Of a stretch of 64,000 nt of DNA, positions 1 to 7,235 are shown one piece after another. Under the pieces are notes generated by a model that saw nothing but the letters and a program-made list of their open reading frames with translations, did not search any database and was not told the origin of the DNA. This DNA comes from UBA2336 sp964419145. GTDB taxonomy: Bacteria > Bacteroidota > Bacteroidia > Cytophagales > Cyclobacteriaceae. Every line of letters begins with the position of its first letter. Positions within the stretch are counted from its first letter, which is position 1. Location of the stretch: contig CAYQOM010000004.1 of NCBI GenBank assembly GCA_964419145.1, positions 186,001 to 250,000 of the forward strand. The letters run 5' to 3'. A program made the translations under genes and the position numbers.

Positions 1-2
1 AA

Positions 3-320
3 CACTGGATTGCCGAATGCCGCGCCAACATTACCGCAGCACGATTGATGGTGCTGCACACGGCACACGCCATGGAAGCACAGGGCTCAAAAGCGGTGAA
101 AGAAGAAATTTCCACCATCAAATTTTTTGTTGCAAATGTATTGATGGGCGTACTCGACAAAGCCATACAGGTGCACGGGGCGCTGGGCATCACCGATGAT
201 ACGCTGCTCTCTTTCTGGTACCGGCACGAACGGGCCGCCCGCATTTACGATGGCCCCGATGAAGTGCACAAATCGACACTCGCTAAACATATCTTAAAAC
301 AATACGGATTGAAATTCTGA
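3..320 (+). CDS. Acyl-CoA dehydrogenase, C-terminal fragment
   Basis: The reading frame is open from the window edge, so only the C-terminal 105 residues are present. They contain the helical flavin-binding end typical of acyl-CoA dehydrogenases, with QVHGALGITDDT followed by IYDGPDEVHK, the form seen in the ACAD10/ACAD11 subgroup. The enzyme should oxidise, or remove a leaving group from, an acyl-CoA using FAD. The stop overlaps the start of the kinase gene by one base (TGATG), so the two are translationally coupled. The N-terminal catalytic half lies outside the window. Confidence 0.9.
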   Translation, partial: HWIAECRANITAARLMVLHTAHAMEAQGSKAVKEEISTIKFFVANVLMGVLDKAIQVHGALGITDDTLLSFWYRHERAARIYDGPDEVHKSTLAKHILKQYGLKF

Positions 321-1384
321 TGGAACACGTGAAGCCCGATCAACCCGTTGAAGCACGCCAACACGAAGTGCCGGACGTACACAAACTAAACGCGTGGTTA
401 AAATCCGTTGCACCCCATTTCGGTGAGGTGTTGTCCATTGAACAATTTCCAAGCGGTTACTCCAACCTTACGTTCTGTTTAAAGACAGCTTCACAGGAAT
501 ACATTCTGCGCAGGCCACCCATAGGCGCAAACATCAAATCCGCCCACGACATGGGCCGCGAGTTCATGGTGCTCACACGATTGAAACCACACTTCGGAAA
601 AATTCCTTCGCCCATCATTTATGGTGAAGATGAAGCGGTGATTGGTGCACCATTCTACATCATGCAACGGTTGCAGGGTGTAATCCTTCGGGCGAGTCAT
701 GCACAACAACTCAAACTATCACCCGAACTTTTCAAATCCATTTCGGAAGCGTTGGTGGATACGTTGGTTGAGCTTCACGCCATTGATATTGTCAAAACCG
801 GCCTGGATCAACTCGGTAAACCCGAAGGCTATGTGCAACGCCAGGTAGAAGGGTGGATCAAACGCTACTATGTCGCGGAAACCGATTCACTCGAACACAT
901 GAATCAACTGGCCGAATGGCTAACGCAACAACAACCTTCACCGCAACAACCCACCTTTCTGCATAATGATTTTAAATACGATAACGTCATCCTTGATCCG
1001 GATAACCTGAGCAACATCATCGGTGTACTCGATTGGGAGATGGCAACCGTGGGCGATCCATTAATGGACCTCGGAGCAAGTCTGGCCTATTGGAGTGAAG
1101 CAGGCGACAACCCGGTACTGCAAAGCTTCAACCTCACAGCACTACCTGGTAACCTAACACGACAACAAGTAGTAAATCGATACGCAGAAAAAAGCGGGCG
1201 CGATGTTTCGGGCATTCATTTTTATTATGTGTTCGGGTTGTTCAAGAATGCGGTGATCGCCCAACAAATTTACGCGCGTTGGAAACAAGGCTTTTCCAAA
1301 GACCCACGCTTTGACGGACTGATACATGTGATCAAGGCGCTGGCGAAACAAGGGGTGGAGTCGTTGGAAACTCAGAAATTATAA
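320..1384 (+). CDS. APH-family phosphotransferase (ACAD10/11-type kinase domain)
   Basis: This 354-residue protein has the aminoglycoside phosphotransferase/choline kinase fold. The catalytic loop is HNDFKYDN (residues 215-222) and the metal-binding motif is DWE (238-240). The N-terminal stretch with FPSGYSNLTF and YILRRPP is typical of the subgroup fused to acyl-CoA dehydrogenase in animal ACAD10/11. In the bacterial levulinate pathway a relative (LvaA) phosphorylates 4-hydroxyacyl-CoA. The overlap with the upstream dehydrogenase suggests that the two act on the same acyl-CoA. The precise substrate is inferred. Confidence 0.85.
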   Translation: MEHVKPDQPVEARQHEVPDVHKLNAWLKSVAPHFGEVLSIEQFPSGYSNLTFCLKTASQEYILRRPPIGANIKSAHDMGREFMVLTRLKPHFGKIPSPIIYGEDEAVIGAPFYIMQRLQGVILRASHAQQLKLSPELFKSISEALVDTLVELHAIDIVKTGLDQLGKPEGYVQRQVEGWIKRYYVAETDSLEHMNQLAEWLTQQQPSPQQPTFLHNDFKYDNVILDPDNLSNIIGVLDWEMATVGDPLMDLGASLAYWSEAGDNPVLQSFNLTALPGNLTRQQVVNRYAEKSGRDVSGIHFYYVFGLFKNAVIAQQIYARWKQGFSKDPRFDGLIHVIKALAKQGVESLETQKL

Positions 1385-1441
1385 AATGGTTGCCCGTTAC
1401 CAGTAACAGGCAACACGAACCACGAACCACGAAACCCGGAA
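1385..1441. repeat. 7-base-period repeat, locus A
   Basis: Eight consecutive heptads begin with G at 1389, 1396, 1403, 1410, 1417, 1424, 1431 and 1438. The last part is a near-tandem CACGAAC repeat. The first part (1391-1415) folds as an inverted repeat, GTTGCC-GTTAC against GTAAC-GGCAAC. It fills the gap between the kinase stop and the dehydrogenase start, so a longer TTG-started reading of the downstream gene from 1390 would run through repeat DNA. Confidence 0.75.
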
Positions 1442-1446
1442 CGCCA

Positions 1447-2274
1447 ATGCTAACACTAACCCAACACTTCCCCCACAAACGCACCTTCATCACCGGGGCA
1501 GGCTCCGGACTTGGTAAAGCCTTGAGTCTGCATTTAGCAAAAGATGGCTGGACCATCGGGATTAGCGATGTGAATACAGAAGGATTAAAAGATACACATC
1601 AGGAAGTTGAACAAGCAGGCGGAAAACCGATTTCATTTCAACTGGATGTCTCGGATAAAGAAGCATACAAACAAGTGGCAGCAGAATTTTTGAAGCAAAC
1701 AGGTGGAATTGATTTACTCGTGAACAATGCAGGCGTAGGCGATGGTGGAAACTTTGAAGAATATGCGTTGGAAAACTGGGAGTGGATGGTGCGCATCAAC
1801 CAGATGAGTGTGGTGTATGGCTGTCACCTGTTTATTCCGACATTCAAAAAGCAGCAGTCGGGGCACATTTTAAACATTGCCAGCCTGGCCGCAGTAAGTT
1901 GTGCTCCGCAAATGGGAGCGTATAACATGACCAAGGCTGCTGTTGTGGCCATCAGTGAGACCTTGTATGGCGAATTAATGGATGACAACATTGGTGTTTC
2001 CTGTGCGATGCCTTCTTACTTTCAAACCAACATTGCAGAAAGTGTACGGGGTGGTGATCGCATTAAAAAGATCACACAGGTATTTATCAAAAAGTCAAAC
2101 CTGCAAGCCGATGCCGTAGCAAAAGAAATTCTGGAGCGTACGGGCAAACGTGAACTCTACATTGTGCTGCCAAAAATGGTCCGTAAACTCTGGCTCTTCA
2201 AACGCCTCATGCCCACACTGCTGAGAAAAATGGTGAAGGAGAAGTATATGCAAGCGATCGGAAGCATTCAGTGA
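1447..2274 (+). CDS. Short-chain dehydrogenase/reductase
   Basis: The 275-residue protein is a classical NAD(P)-dependent SDR. It has the Rossmann motif GAGSGLG at residues 17-23, NNAG at 93-96, and the catalytic set Ser146, Tyr159 and Lys163 in the YNMTK box. I chose the ATG at 1447 because upstream in-frame codons fall in a 7-base repeat and the glycine motif then sits at the normal distance from the start. It follows the dehydrogenase and kinase on the same strand, so it may be part of the same acyl or alcohol catabolic operon. Its substrate is unknown. Confidence 0.88.
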   Translation: MLTLTQHFPHKRTFITGAGSGLGKALSLHLAKDGWTIGISDVNTEGLKDTHQEVEQAGGKPISFQLDVSDKEAYKQVAAEFLKQTGGIDLLVNNAGVGDGGNFEEYALENWEWMVRINQMSVVYGCHLFIPTFKKQQSGHILNIASLAAVSCAPQMGAYNMTKAAVVAISETLYGELMDDNIGVSCAMPSYFQTNIAESVRGGDRIKKITQVFIKKSNLQADAVAKEILERTGKRELYIVLPKMVRKLWLFKRLMPTLLRKMVKEKYMQAIGSIQ

Positions 2275-2295
2275 AATTCTCCTCACTCAGTTATC

Positions 2296-2466
2296 TTCAT
2301 TGCGAACAGAAGTGCGGGCATTCGCGTAAAGCGTGAAGCCTGTCTGCCGAACACGCAGGCAATCCCAAACTTTATGTTTAGTTTCTGCTGTTTAATTTGG
2401 GATTGCTTCGTCACAAAACGATTTCGTGTGAATGATTAAGTATCATCAATGTTCCTCGCAATGACG
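2296..2466. repeat. Large dispersed inverted element, copy A
   Basis: Outer arms are TTCATTGCG (2296-2304) and CGCAATGACG (2457-2466). Inner arms are GAAG...CAATCCCA and TGGGATTGCTTCG (2398-2410). The left inner arm is split by a 21-base GC-rich palindrome-like insert at 2339-2359. Comparison with the copies at 2480, 31000 and 34257 defines the element. It is non-coding and lies beside a second copy in the same orientation. Confidence 0.8.
2339..2359. repeat. Short palindrome-like insert inside copy A
   Basis: The sequence starts CCTGTCTGCCG and ends CGCAGG. It interrupts the arm that reads GAAGCAATCCC without a break in copies B and C. It resembles the perfect palindrome at 31010-31028 in degraded form. 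Confidence 0.6.
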
Positions 2467-2479
2467 CGAATTTTTATTT

Positions 2480-2635
2480 CGTCATTGCGAACGGAAGCGA
2501 GGGCATGCGTGTAAGCGTGAAGCAATCCCAACATTCATATTAGCATAGATTGCTTCCTACCCGTCCGGCCAGGCGGGCGTCACGCGATAGATTCGAGTAA
2601 TCGATAAAATCTGGTTATCGCTCCTCGCAATGACG
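2480..2635. repeat. Large dispersed inverted element, copy B
   Basis: It runs from CGTCATTGCG (2480-2489) through GAACGGAAGCGAGGGC and GAAGCAATCCCA to GATTGCTTC, then to CGCAATGACG (2626-2635). The right inner arm is split after GATTGCTTC (2548-2556) by a 21-base insert at 2557-2577, after which CGTCACG resumes. The end of copy A and the start of copy B can also pair with each other across a short AT-rich linker. Confidence 0.8.
2557..2577. repeat. Short palindrome-like insert inside copy B
   Basis: The core CCCGTCCGGCCAGGCGGG pairs CCCGTCCGG with CCAGGCGGG, with one mismatch and one wobble. It separates GATTGCTTC from CGTCACG, which are contiguous in copies A and C. Confidence 0.6.
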
Positions 2636-2646
2636 AATATTAGCAT

Positions 2647-3114
2647 CTACCAGGTCGTCTGACTAATATTCTTAGCTGCCTTCAAAATATCTCTCCGGCT
2701 CACCTGGCCAATCAACACACCATTCTCTAAAATGGGTAATCGCCTTACCGGACTGTTTAAAAATTCATTGGCAGCCTCCACCACATCGCTATTCGAAGAA
2801 AGTGTTTTTACTTTCACTGTCATGTAATCTGATACCTTCCGATCGGACGTTGGTAAATTATGATACGCCTGGTCCACGATAATGCGCAGGCAATCCTTTT
2901 CAGAAATGATGCCCACCAGTTTACGGTCTTTATCAAGCACAGGTGCTCCGGATATTCCTTTATTAATGATGATATCAATTACTTCCGTAATAGTCTGGTC
3001 GGGGTTAAAGGTGATCAGGTTGCCCGCCCCCACCATGTATTTTGTTACCGACTCGTATTTTGATTGACCAGCTTCCATTTCTTCTTTGGTTTTCATTACA
3101 GGCTTAAAATTCAT
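2647..3114 (-). CDS. CBS-domain protein
   Basis: The 155-residue cytoplasmic protein consists of a CBS pair. The first domain spans about residues 28-82 (VGAGNLITFNPDQTITEVIDII, then GAPVLDKDRKLVGIISEKDCLR) and the second about 95-150 (DYMTVKVKTL, then RRLPILENGVLIGQVSRRDIL). CBS pairs normally bind adenine nucleotides and regulate a partner. No catalytic domain is attached and no neighbour suggests a partner, so it is a stand-alone sensor of unknown target. Confidence 0.9.
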   Translation of the reverse strand: MNFKPVMKTKEEMEAGQSKYESVTKYMVGAGNLITFNPDQTITEVIDIIINKGISGAPVLDKDRKLVGIISEKDCLRIIVDQAYHNLPTSDRKVSDYMTVKVKTLSSNSDVVEAANEFLNSPVRRLPILENGVLIGQVSRRDILKAAKNISQTTW

Positions 3115-3329
3115 AGACTCAACAGTTTTGGTTTAGGTTCATTTTACTTGGAATACGGCCCGAAAATGAACTTTTTAGGTCCGGACAGATTCCTTGCGTT
3201 GATGAATGTACAAAAAAATCATAGAACTGACCAACCGTGGGTTGACCAACCTCAATTCACACAACTGACAATCGTCAGGTAACCGTTGGATTAATCGTGT
3301 TAGTTTAGGGCTACAAACAAATTACTGCC

Positions 3330-3740
3330 ATGAAAAAAAATATCACCGCCATCCTGATAGCCGGCTTCTTGGTGCTGATCGCAAGCATGGGCATGCTGTA
3401 CATCGCCATTTTCTTCTTTCCCAACTTGATGGAGGAATATTACAATGCAGTATTTCGTGCCTCCTCGTTTGAAACCGATTGGTTGTTCTATGCACACCCA
3501 TTTGTATTGAGTGCTGCGCTGAAATGGTTTTGGGAACGCTATAAAGATTTGTTCACCGGCAGTGCATGGCTTCGCGCACTTGAAGTAGCCATTGTATATG
3601 GGGTAGTAGCCATGTTGCCTGTGCTCTGGCTTACCTTCAGCGCAATCGACATTTCCTTGTTTATGATTTCCACCTGGTTGGTGTACGGCATCATTCAGGC
3701 ATTCATTGCCGGAACAGTCTTTGCCAAACTCTCAACCTGA
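3330..3740 (+). CDS. Hypothetical four-helix membrane protein
   Basis: The 136-residue protein has predicted membrane segments near residues 7-30, 52-66, 85-104 and 108-131. The ATG at 3330 places a Lys-rich start (MKKN) directly before the first segment. I do not recognise the family. Its last 46 bases overlap the 3' end of the convergent histidine kinase gene. Confidence 0.75.
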   Translation: MKKNITAILIAGFLVLIASMGMLYIAIFFFPNLMEEYYNAVFRASSFETDWLFYAHPFVLSAALKWFWERYKDLFTGSAWLRALEVAIVYGVVAMLPVLWLTFSAIDISLFMISTWLVYGIIQAFIAGTVFAKLST

Positions 3741-5449
3741 TAGCCGACTTCAGGAATTTCGAATTTCACTGTGGTACCTTGGCCCTCTTCCGATTCGATG
3801 GCCATAGAACCCTGAAGTTTTTCCAATGTTTCTTTAACAATGTACAAACCGAGTCCGCTACCGGCACCTTCATCGGTGGCACGATAAAACATTTTACCTA
3901 AATGTGAAAGGTGTTTCTTCTCAATGCCTTTACCATTATCCTGTACACTCAACTTCACATGGTCGCGATCAATACGTGCATTCACTTGCACCACCGGATC
4001 TTTTCCGTTTTTGTACCGGATGGCATTGGAGATCACATTGTTCAAGATCACTTTCAGACGCCACTTGTCGCAATAGAAAGGTTCTTCCTGATCCACGTTA
4101 ATCACTTTCTCAACCCGCTTACCATTCAGGTTAGCATAATCAACCTGCTCAAACGCTTCTTCAATCAATGTTTTGAATTGAACAGGCTCGCGCTTCACTT
4201 CCAGTCGGGCATTACGCGATTGATCCAAAATCTCACGAATAAAATAATCCTGCTGGCGTGCGCTCTTTTCCATCATATCGAGGTAAATGGTTTTCAGGTT
4301 CGCGCTGCGATCTGTCTTGGCCAGGTTGATTAACCCTAAAATGGATGCGATGGGAGCGCGTAAATCGTGCGAAACGCTATATACAAAATTATCCAGTTCG
4401 GTATTTCGCTTCACCAACTCCTCATTTGTAACCTGCAACTTCTTTTGTGCTTCAGTTCGTTGCTGAATTTCTTCTTCCAGTTCCTTGGTGCGATGCTGCA
4501 CCATCGCCTCCAGGTTTTCACTTAACTTCTTTAATGCTTCCTGTGCTTGCTTTCGTTCATGCACCGCGGCAGAAAGTACCAATGCCGAAACCGAAATCAC
4601 CACCACATAAACCTGCAATAGAATAATCGAGTCACCGGCAAGATCAGTCAGATAAAACGGTCCGGACTGTTGACTGGTAGCATAAATAGCCACCAGTGAA
4701 GCAATCATATAACCACTGATGGCCACCACCCCTTTAAACCGAAACGACAACCACAACAAAAACGGAATCGCTACAAACGCCATGGCAAAAGGAGCTACAT
4801 GTTGCAAGGCTTTCAGCTGAAACAAAAAGAATACGCCCGTACAACACAGTACAAACAAAGCAATCTCTCCTGCTTTGATTAACGTTGGTTTGACTTGAAT
4901 GCCCGGCAAGGCCAGCAACACCGGACTGAACAATAATATGCCTACCACGTTGCGCATCCACAAGGCAAACAAGGCATTCACCCAATCCGATGCAGCTAAT
5001 ACTTCGGATAACCCGAGTGCCAATACCGTTCCACCTGTGCTGATCCACGAAATCAATAAGGCAATTAATAAAAACTGAAAGGCATGAATCGCTTTTGCAA
5101 ATGGATAGACACTCTTCACAAAGCGTTTAAATAAAAACGCTCCTGCCAACGCTTCAAGCACAGCCGTTGTGGCGATCAATGCCGATACGGCCATCAATAC
5201 CTGAACAGAATTGATGGTGCCAAACCAGTAGCTCTTCACAATAATAACCAGCGAACCAATGGCAATACCGGGCCACACTTTTCTGCCCAACAAAATAACC
5301 ATGGCCAGCGCAATACCTGCGGGCGGCCAAAAGGGCAAGGCCTGTATGCTTTCAAAGGAGAGTAAAAAGCCAACTTCGGCAGATAAATAATACAGCAAGG
5401 CTACTAATAAAATATTAAAGTCGACCGAACGGGTTAGGCGTATTTTCAT
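3695..5449 (-). CDS. MASE1-domain sensor histidine kinase
   Basis: The 584-residue protein begins with a MASE1-like membrane sensor of about eight helices (residues 10-295, including LPFWPPAGIALA). A coiled coil follows (about 297-350), then a HisKA box SVSHDLRAP with His361, and an HATPase domain with NVISNAIRYKNG, DNGKGIE and GSGLGLYIV. It should autophosphorylate in response to an unknown membrane or intracellular signal. No response regulator gene is adjacent, so it is an orphan kinase here. Confidence 0.92.
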   Translation of the reverse strand: MKIRLTRSVDFNILLVALLYYLSAEVGFLLSFESIQALPFWPPAGIALAMVILLGRKVWPGIAIGSLVIIVKSYWFGTINSVQVLMAVSALIATTAVLEALAGAFLFKRFVKSVYPFAKAIHAFQFLLIALLISWISTGGTVLALGLSEVLAASDWVNALFALWMRNVVGILLFSPVLLALPGIQVKPTLIKAGEIALFVLCCTGVFFLFQLKALQHVAPFAMAFVAIPFLLWLSFRFKGVVAISGYMIASLVAIYATSQQSGPFYLTDLAGDSIILLQVYVVVISVSALVLSAAVHERKQAQEALKKLSENLEAMVQHRTKELEEEIQQRTEAQKKLQVTNEELVKRNTELDNFVYSVSHDLRAPIASILGLINLAKTDRSANLKTIYLDMMEKSARQQDYFIREILDQSRNARLEVKREPVQFKTLIEEAFEQVDYANLNGKRVEKVINVDQEEPFYCDKWRLKVILNNVISNAIRYKNGKDPVVQVNARIDRDHVKLSVQDNGKGIEKKHLSHLGKMFYRATDEGAGSGLGLYIVKETLEKLQGSMAIESEEGQGTTVKFEIPEVGYQVESLAKTVPAMNA

Positions 5450-5644
5450 AAGGGGCCGTTTTTCCAGGTTACATACTTACCTAAAAACACGGATAAACCG
5501 CCCAAAATACCAGCCAATGTCTCCTAATGGCGATGAAGTGTTAATAGGTTCGTTAACAGGTATATAGCATTTGCCATTTATTGCGTTGGATGAGATAAAA
5601 TATAACCAAAATACATTGGGGGTCTGTCTTTTGATGAGCCCTCA

Positions 5645-5652
5645 TACCTTTG
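5645..5652 (+). promoter_or_regulatory. Bacteroidota -7 element TACCTTTG
   Basis: The sequence matches TAnnTTTG exactly and lies 12 bases before the ATG of the secreted-protein gene. No good TTTG lies at the expected distance upstream, so only the -7 half is supported. Confidence 0.5.
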
Positions 5653-5664
5653 TACTTTTAGACC

Positions 5665-6201
5665 ATGAGAACACTTACTGCATTTTTGATTCTAATTGTC
5701 GCTTTTGCACAGGCACAACCAACCTCGTTTGGAAATTTTAAGGTGGAAGACCAGGAAATCATCTACCAAAAAGTATTTACCGAAGAAGGCATTACCGCAC
5801 TGAAGCTTTCAGAATACTACCAGAAACAAGACTACATTTCGAATATAAAACCTACAGAAACAGGTATTTCATTTGACATGAATGATGTTGTTGTAGACTA
5901 TAAGAAATTTCAGTTCAGCCAGGTGGGCACACCGCCCATCATTCAAACCGGCAAATATAGCGGCAAGGTTACGGTTGATGTTCGGGATGGCCGTTACCGG
6001 GTAACGGTTCGCGATCTGCAAATGACCGGAAACATCGGCTATAAAATCATTACGGAAAAAGAAAGCGTTACCAGCTATTCAACCAAAAACAGTGGCACGC
6101 TGCTTCACCCCGATTGGTGTAAACCTAACATGCTTGGATTGCTTGATCTGGCATTTACCGACAAACTTCAGTGTGTTGGAAAAGATAACGGAGACTGGTA
6201 G
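5665..6201 (+). CDS. Secreted protein, DUF4468-like
   Basis: The 178-residue protein has a signal peptide (MRTLTAFLILIVAFAQAQ), so it should be exported. The body is mainly beta-rich, with QEIIYQKVFTEEGITALKLSEYY near the N-terminus and a central VTVDVRDGRYRVTVRDLQM segment. This pattern resembles DUF4468 proteins with a TBP-like fold, common in Bacteroidota. Function is unknown. The stop lies one base from the convergent arfB stop. Confidence 0.75.
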   Translation: MRTLTAFLILIVAFAQAQPTSFGNFKVEDQEIIYQKVFTEEGITALKLSEYYQKQDYISNIKPTETGISFDMNDVVVDYKKFQFSQVGTPPIIQTGKYSGKVTVDVRDGRYRVTVRDLQMTGNIGYKIITEKESVTSYSTKNSGTLLHPDWCKPNMLGLLDLAFTDKLQCVGKDNGDW

Positions 6202-6202
6202 G

Positions 6203-6607
6203 CTAAAGCTTTTTCCGCCACTGCTTTTTCTCCGCGTGTTGTTTCTTTGACTCCAGCCGTTTCTTCACTGCGGTTTTTGAGGGCTTGGTTGCCTTCCTGA
6301 CTTTTTTACGAACGAAAGCTTTCTTCAGCAACTGATCAAGCTTGTGTAATACAGCTTCCTTGTTTGCCAGTTGCGAGCGCTTGTCTTGCGCCATTAAAAT
6401 CAATACTCCTTCTTTTGTGAAATACGATTTCAGTTTTTCACGAATGATAAGACGTTGCTCCTCTGTAATGGATGTTGCATTCAGCACATCCCATTTCAGG
6501 GTAACTTTCGTATTCACTTTGTTTACGTTTTGTCCGCCCGGACCGCTGCTGCGCGAAGTGGTGAATACTAGTTCGTGCAAATAGATTGATTGTGCAGGCT
6601 CCTTCAT
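6203..6607 (-). CDS. arfB: ArfB/ICT1-type peptidyl-tRNA hydrolase
   Basis: This 134-residue ribosome-rescue factor hydrolyses peptidyl-tRNA on ribosomes stalled without a stop codon. It carries the release-factor motif SGPGGQNVNK (GGQ at residues 24-26) and a long Lys/Arg-rich tail that inserts into the mRNA channel in this family. I chose the ATG at 6607 (MKEPAQ), since the longer reading from 6673 would overlap the upstream small gene. The stop of that gene lies two bases upstream, so the genes are an operon. Confidence 0.92.
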   Translation of the reverse strand: MKEPAQSIYLHELVFTTSRSSGPGGQNVNKVNTKVTLKWDVLNATSITEEQRLIIREKLKSYFTKEGVLILMAQDKRSQLANKEAVLHKLDQLLKKAFVRKKVRKATKPSKTAVKKRLESKKQHAEKKQWRKKL

Positions 6608-6609
6608 GC

Positions 6610-6777
6610 TTAAAAGAATATTCCGGATAGCATGTACACTAAAAACAAAATGATCAGGAAAATCACAATCCAACGTGAAGCGGTATTGGTTTTCGGAAAT
6701 TCATAATTGCAAACCGGGCAAACCTTGCTATTCGCATCTATTTCCATCGCACACGATGGGCACTCAATCTTCTTCAT
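6610..6777 (-). CDS. 55-residue zinc-ribbon protein with C-terminal membrane helix
   Basis: This short reading frame encodes MKKIECPSCAMEIDANSK, then VCPVCNYEFPK and a hydrophobic helix of about 20 residues to the C-terminus. The paired CPSC and CPVC knuckles would bind one zinc ion. It starts two bases after the stop of the upstream membrane-protein gene and ends two bases before the arfB start, which strongly supports translation. It would be a tail-anchored zinc ribbon facing the cytoplasm. Function is unknown. Confidence 0.85.
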   Translation of the reverse strand: MKKIECPSCAMEIDANSKVCPVCNYEFPKTNTASRWIVIFLIILFLVYMLSGIFF

Positions 6778-6779
6778 CT

Positions 6780-7133
6780 TTATCCTTTACGAAGAGCCAT
6801 ATACGTCCACAATGCTCCGGCTGCATCAACGGCACCAAACAAAATCAGTGAAGGCTGCGCCCACTCCAGTACAACAAAAACAATAAACCAAACCAACACA
6901 GCTAGTCGGGTGTACACGGTTAACGTACAGAAAAGTGCACTGTTGGCAGGCGCCATAAAAATGTAATACAACCCGATGTTGAACACAATAACGCCCACCA
7001 CCCGAATCCATACTTCCGTGGTTTCGGATTGACCAAACGTACTGAGCAACAGATTGGGATACGTGATCAACGTAATGCCCAGCAACAACAGATAAAACCC
7101 GAAATAGTAAACTGATTTAGCGGCAGCGTTCAT
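6780..7133 (-). CDS. Hypothetical four-helix membrane protein
   Basis: The 117-residue protein has hydrophobic segments around residues 8-24, 38-60, 68-85 and 88-108. The start is the ATG at 7133 (MNAAAKSVYYFGFYLLLLG); an upstream alternative at 7184 would add a polar leader that looks untranslated. It is the first gene of a tight operon with the zinc-ribbon gene and arfB. I do not recognise the family. Confidence 0.75.
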   Translation of the reverse strand: MNAAAKSVYYFGFYLLLLGITLITYPNLLLSTFGQSETTEVWIRVVGVIVFNIGLYYIFMAPANSALFCTLTVYTRLAVLVWFIVFVVLEWAQPSLILFGAVDAAGALWTYMALRKG

Positions 7134-7186
7134 AGCATGTAGGATTTGGTTGATTGAAGATAGTACTTTGTCCACCGGAAACAAAA

Positions 7187-7210
7187 AAGGAGTCTGCTGC
7201 CAGACTCCTT
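7187..7210 (-). terminator. Intrinsic terminator after tsf
   Basis: A perfect 10-bp stem (AAGGAGTCTG / CAGACTCCTT) with a 4-base loop is followed on the minus strand by TTTTTTG. It lies 26 bases past the tsf stop. Confidence 0.9.
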
Positions 7211-7235
7211 ATTGTTTATTCATCATTAAAACAAA

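Noticed and set aside
1390..1446. TTG-started N-terminal extension of the SDR
   Set aside because: The extension would be translated from a 7-base-period repeat, and the ATG at 1447 gives the usual SDR N-terminus.
2275..2646. Possible CRISPR array because of repeated units
   Set aside because: The repeats are inverted arms of two large elements, with no regular direct repeats and spacers and no cas genes.
3135..3147. AGGTTCATTTTAC shared with 23229-23241
   Set aside because: A 13-base match between two intergenic regions of 64 kb, with unrelated flanks and different distances to genes, is not convincing as a regulatory site.
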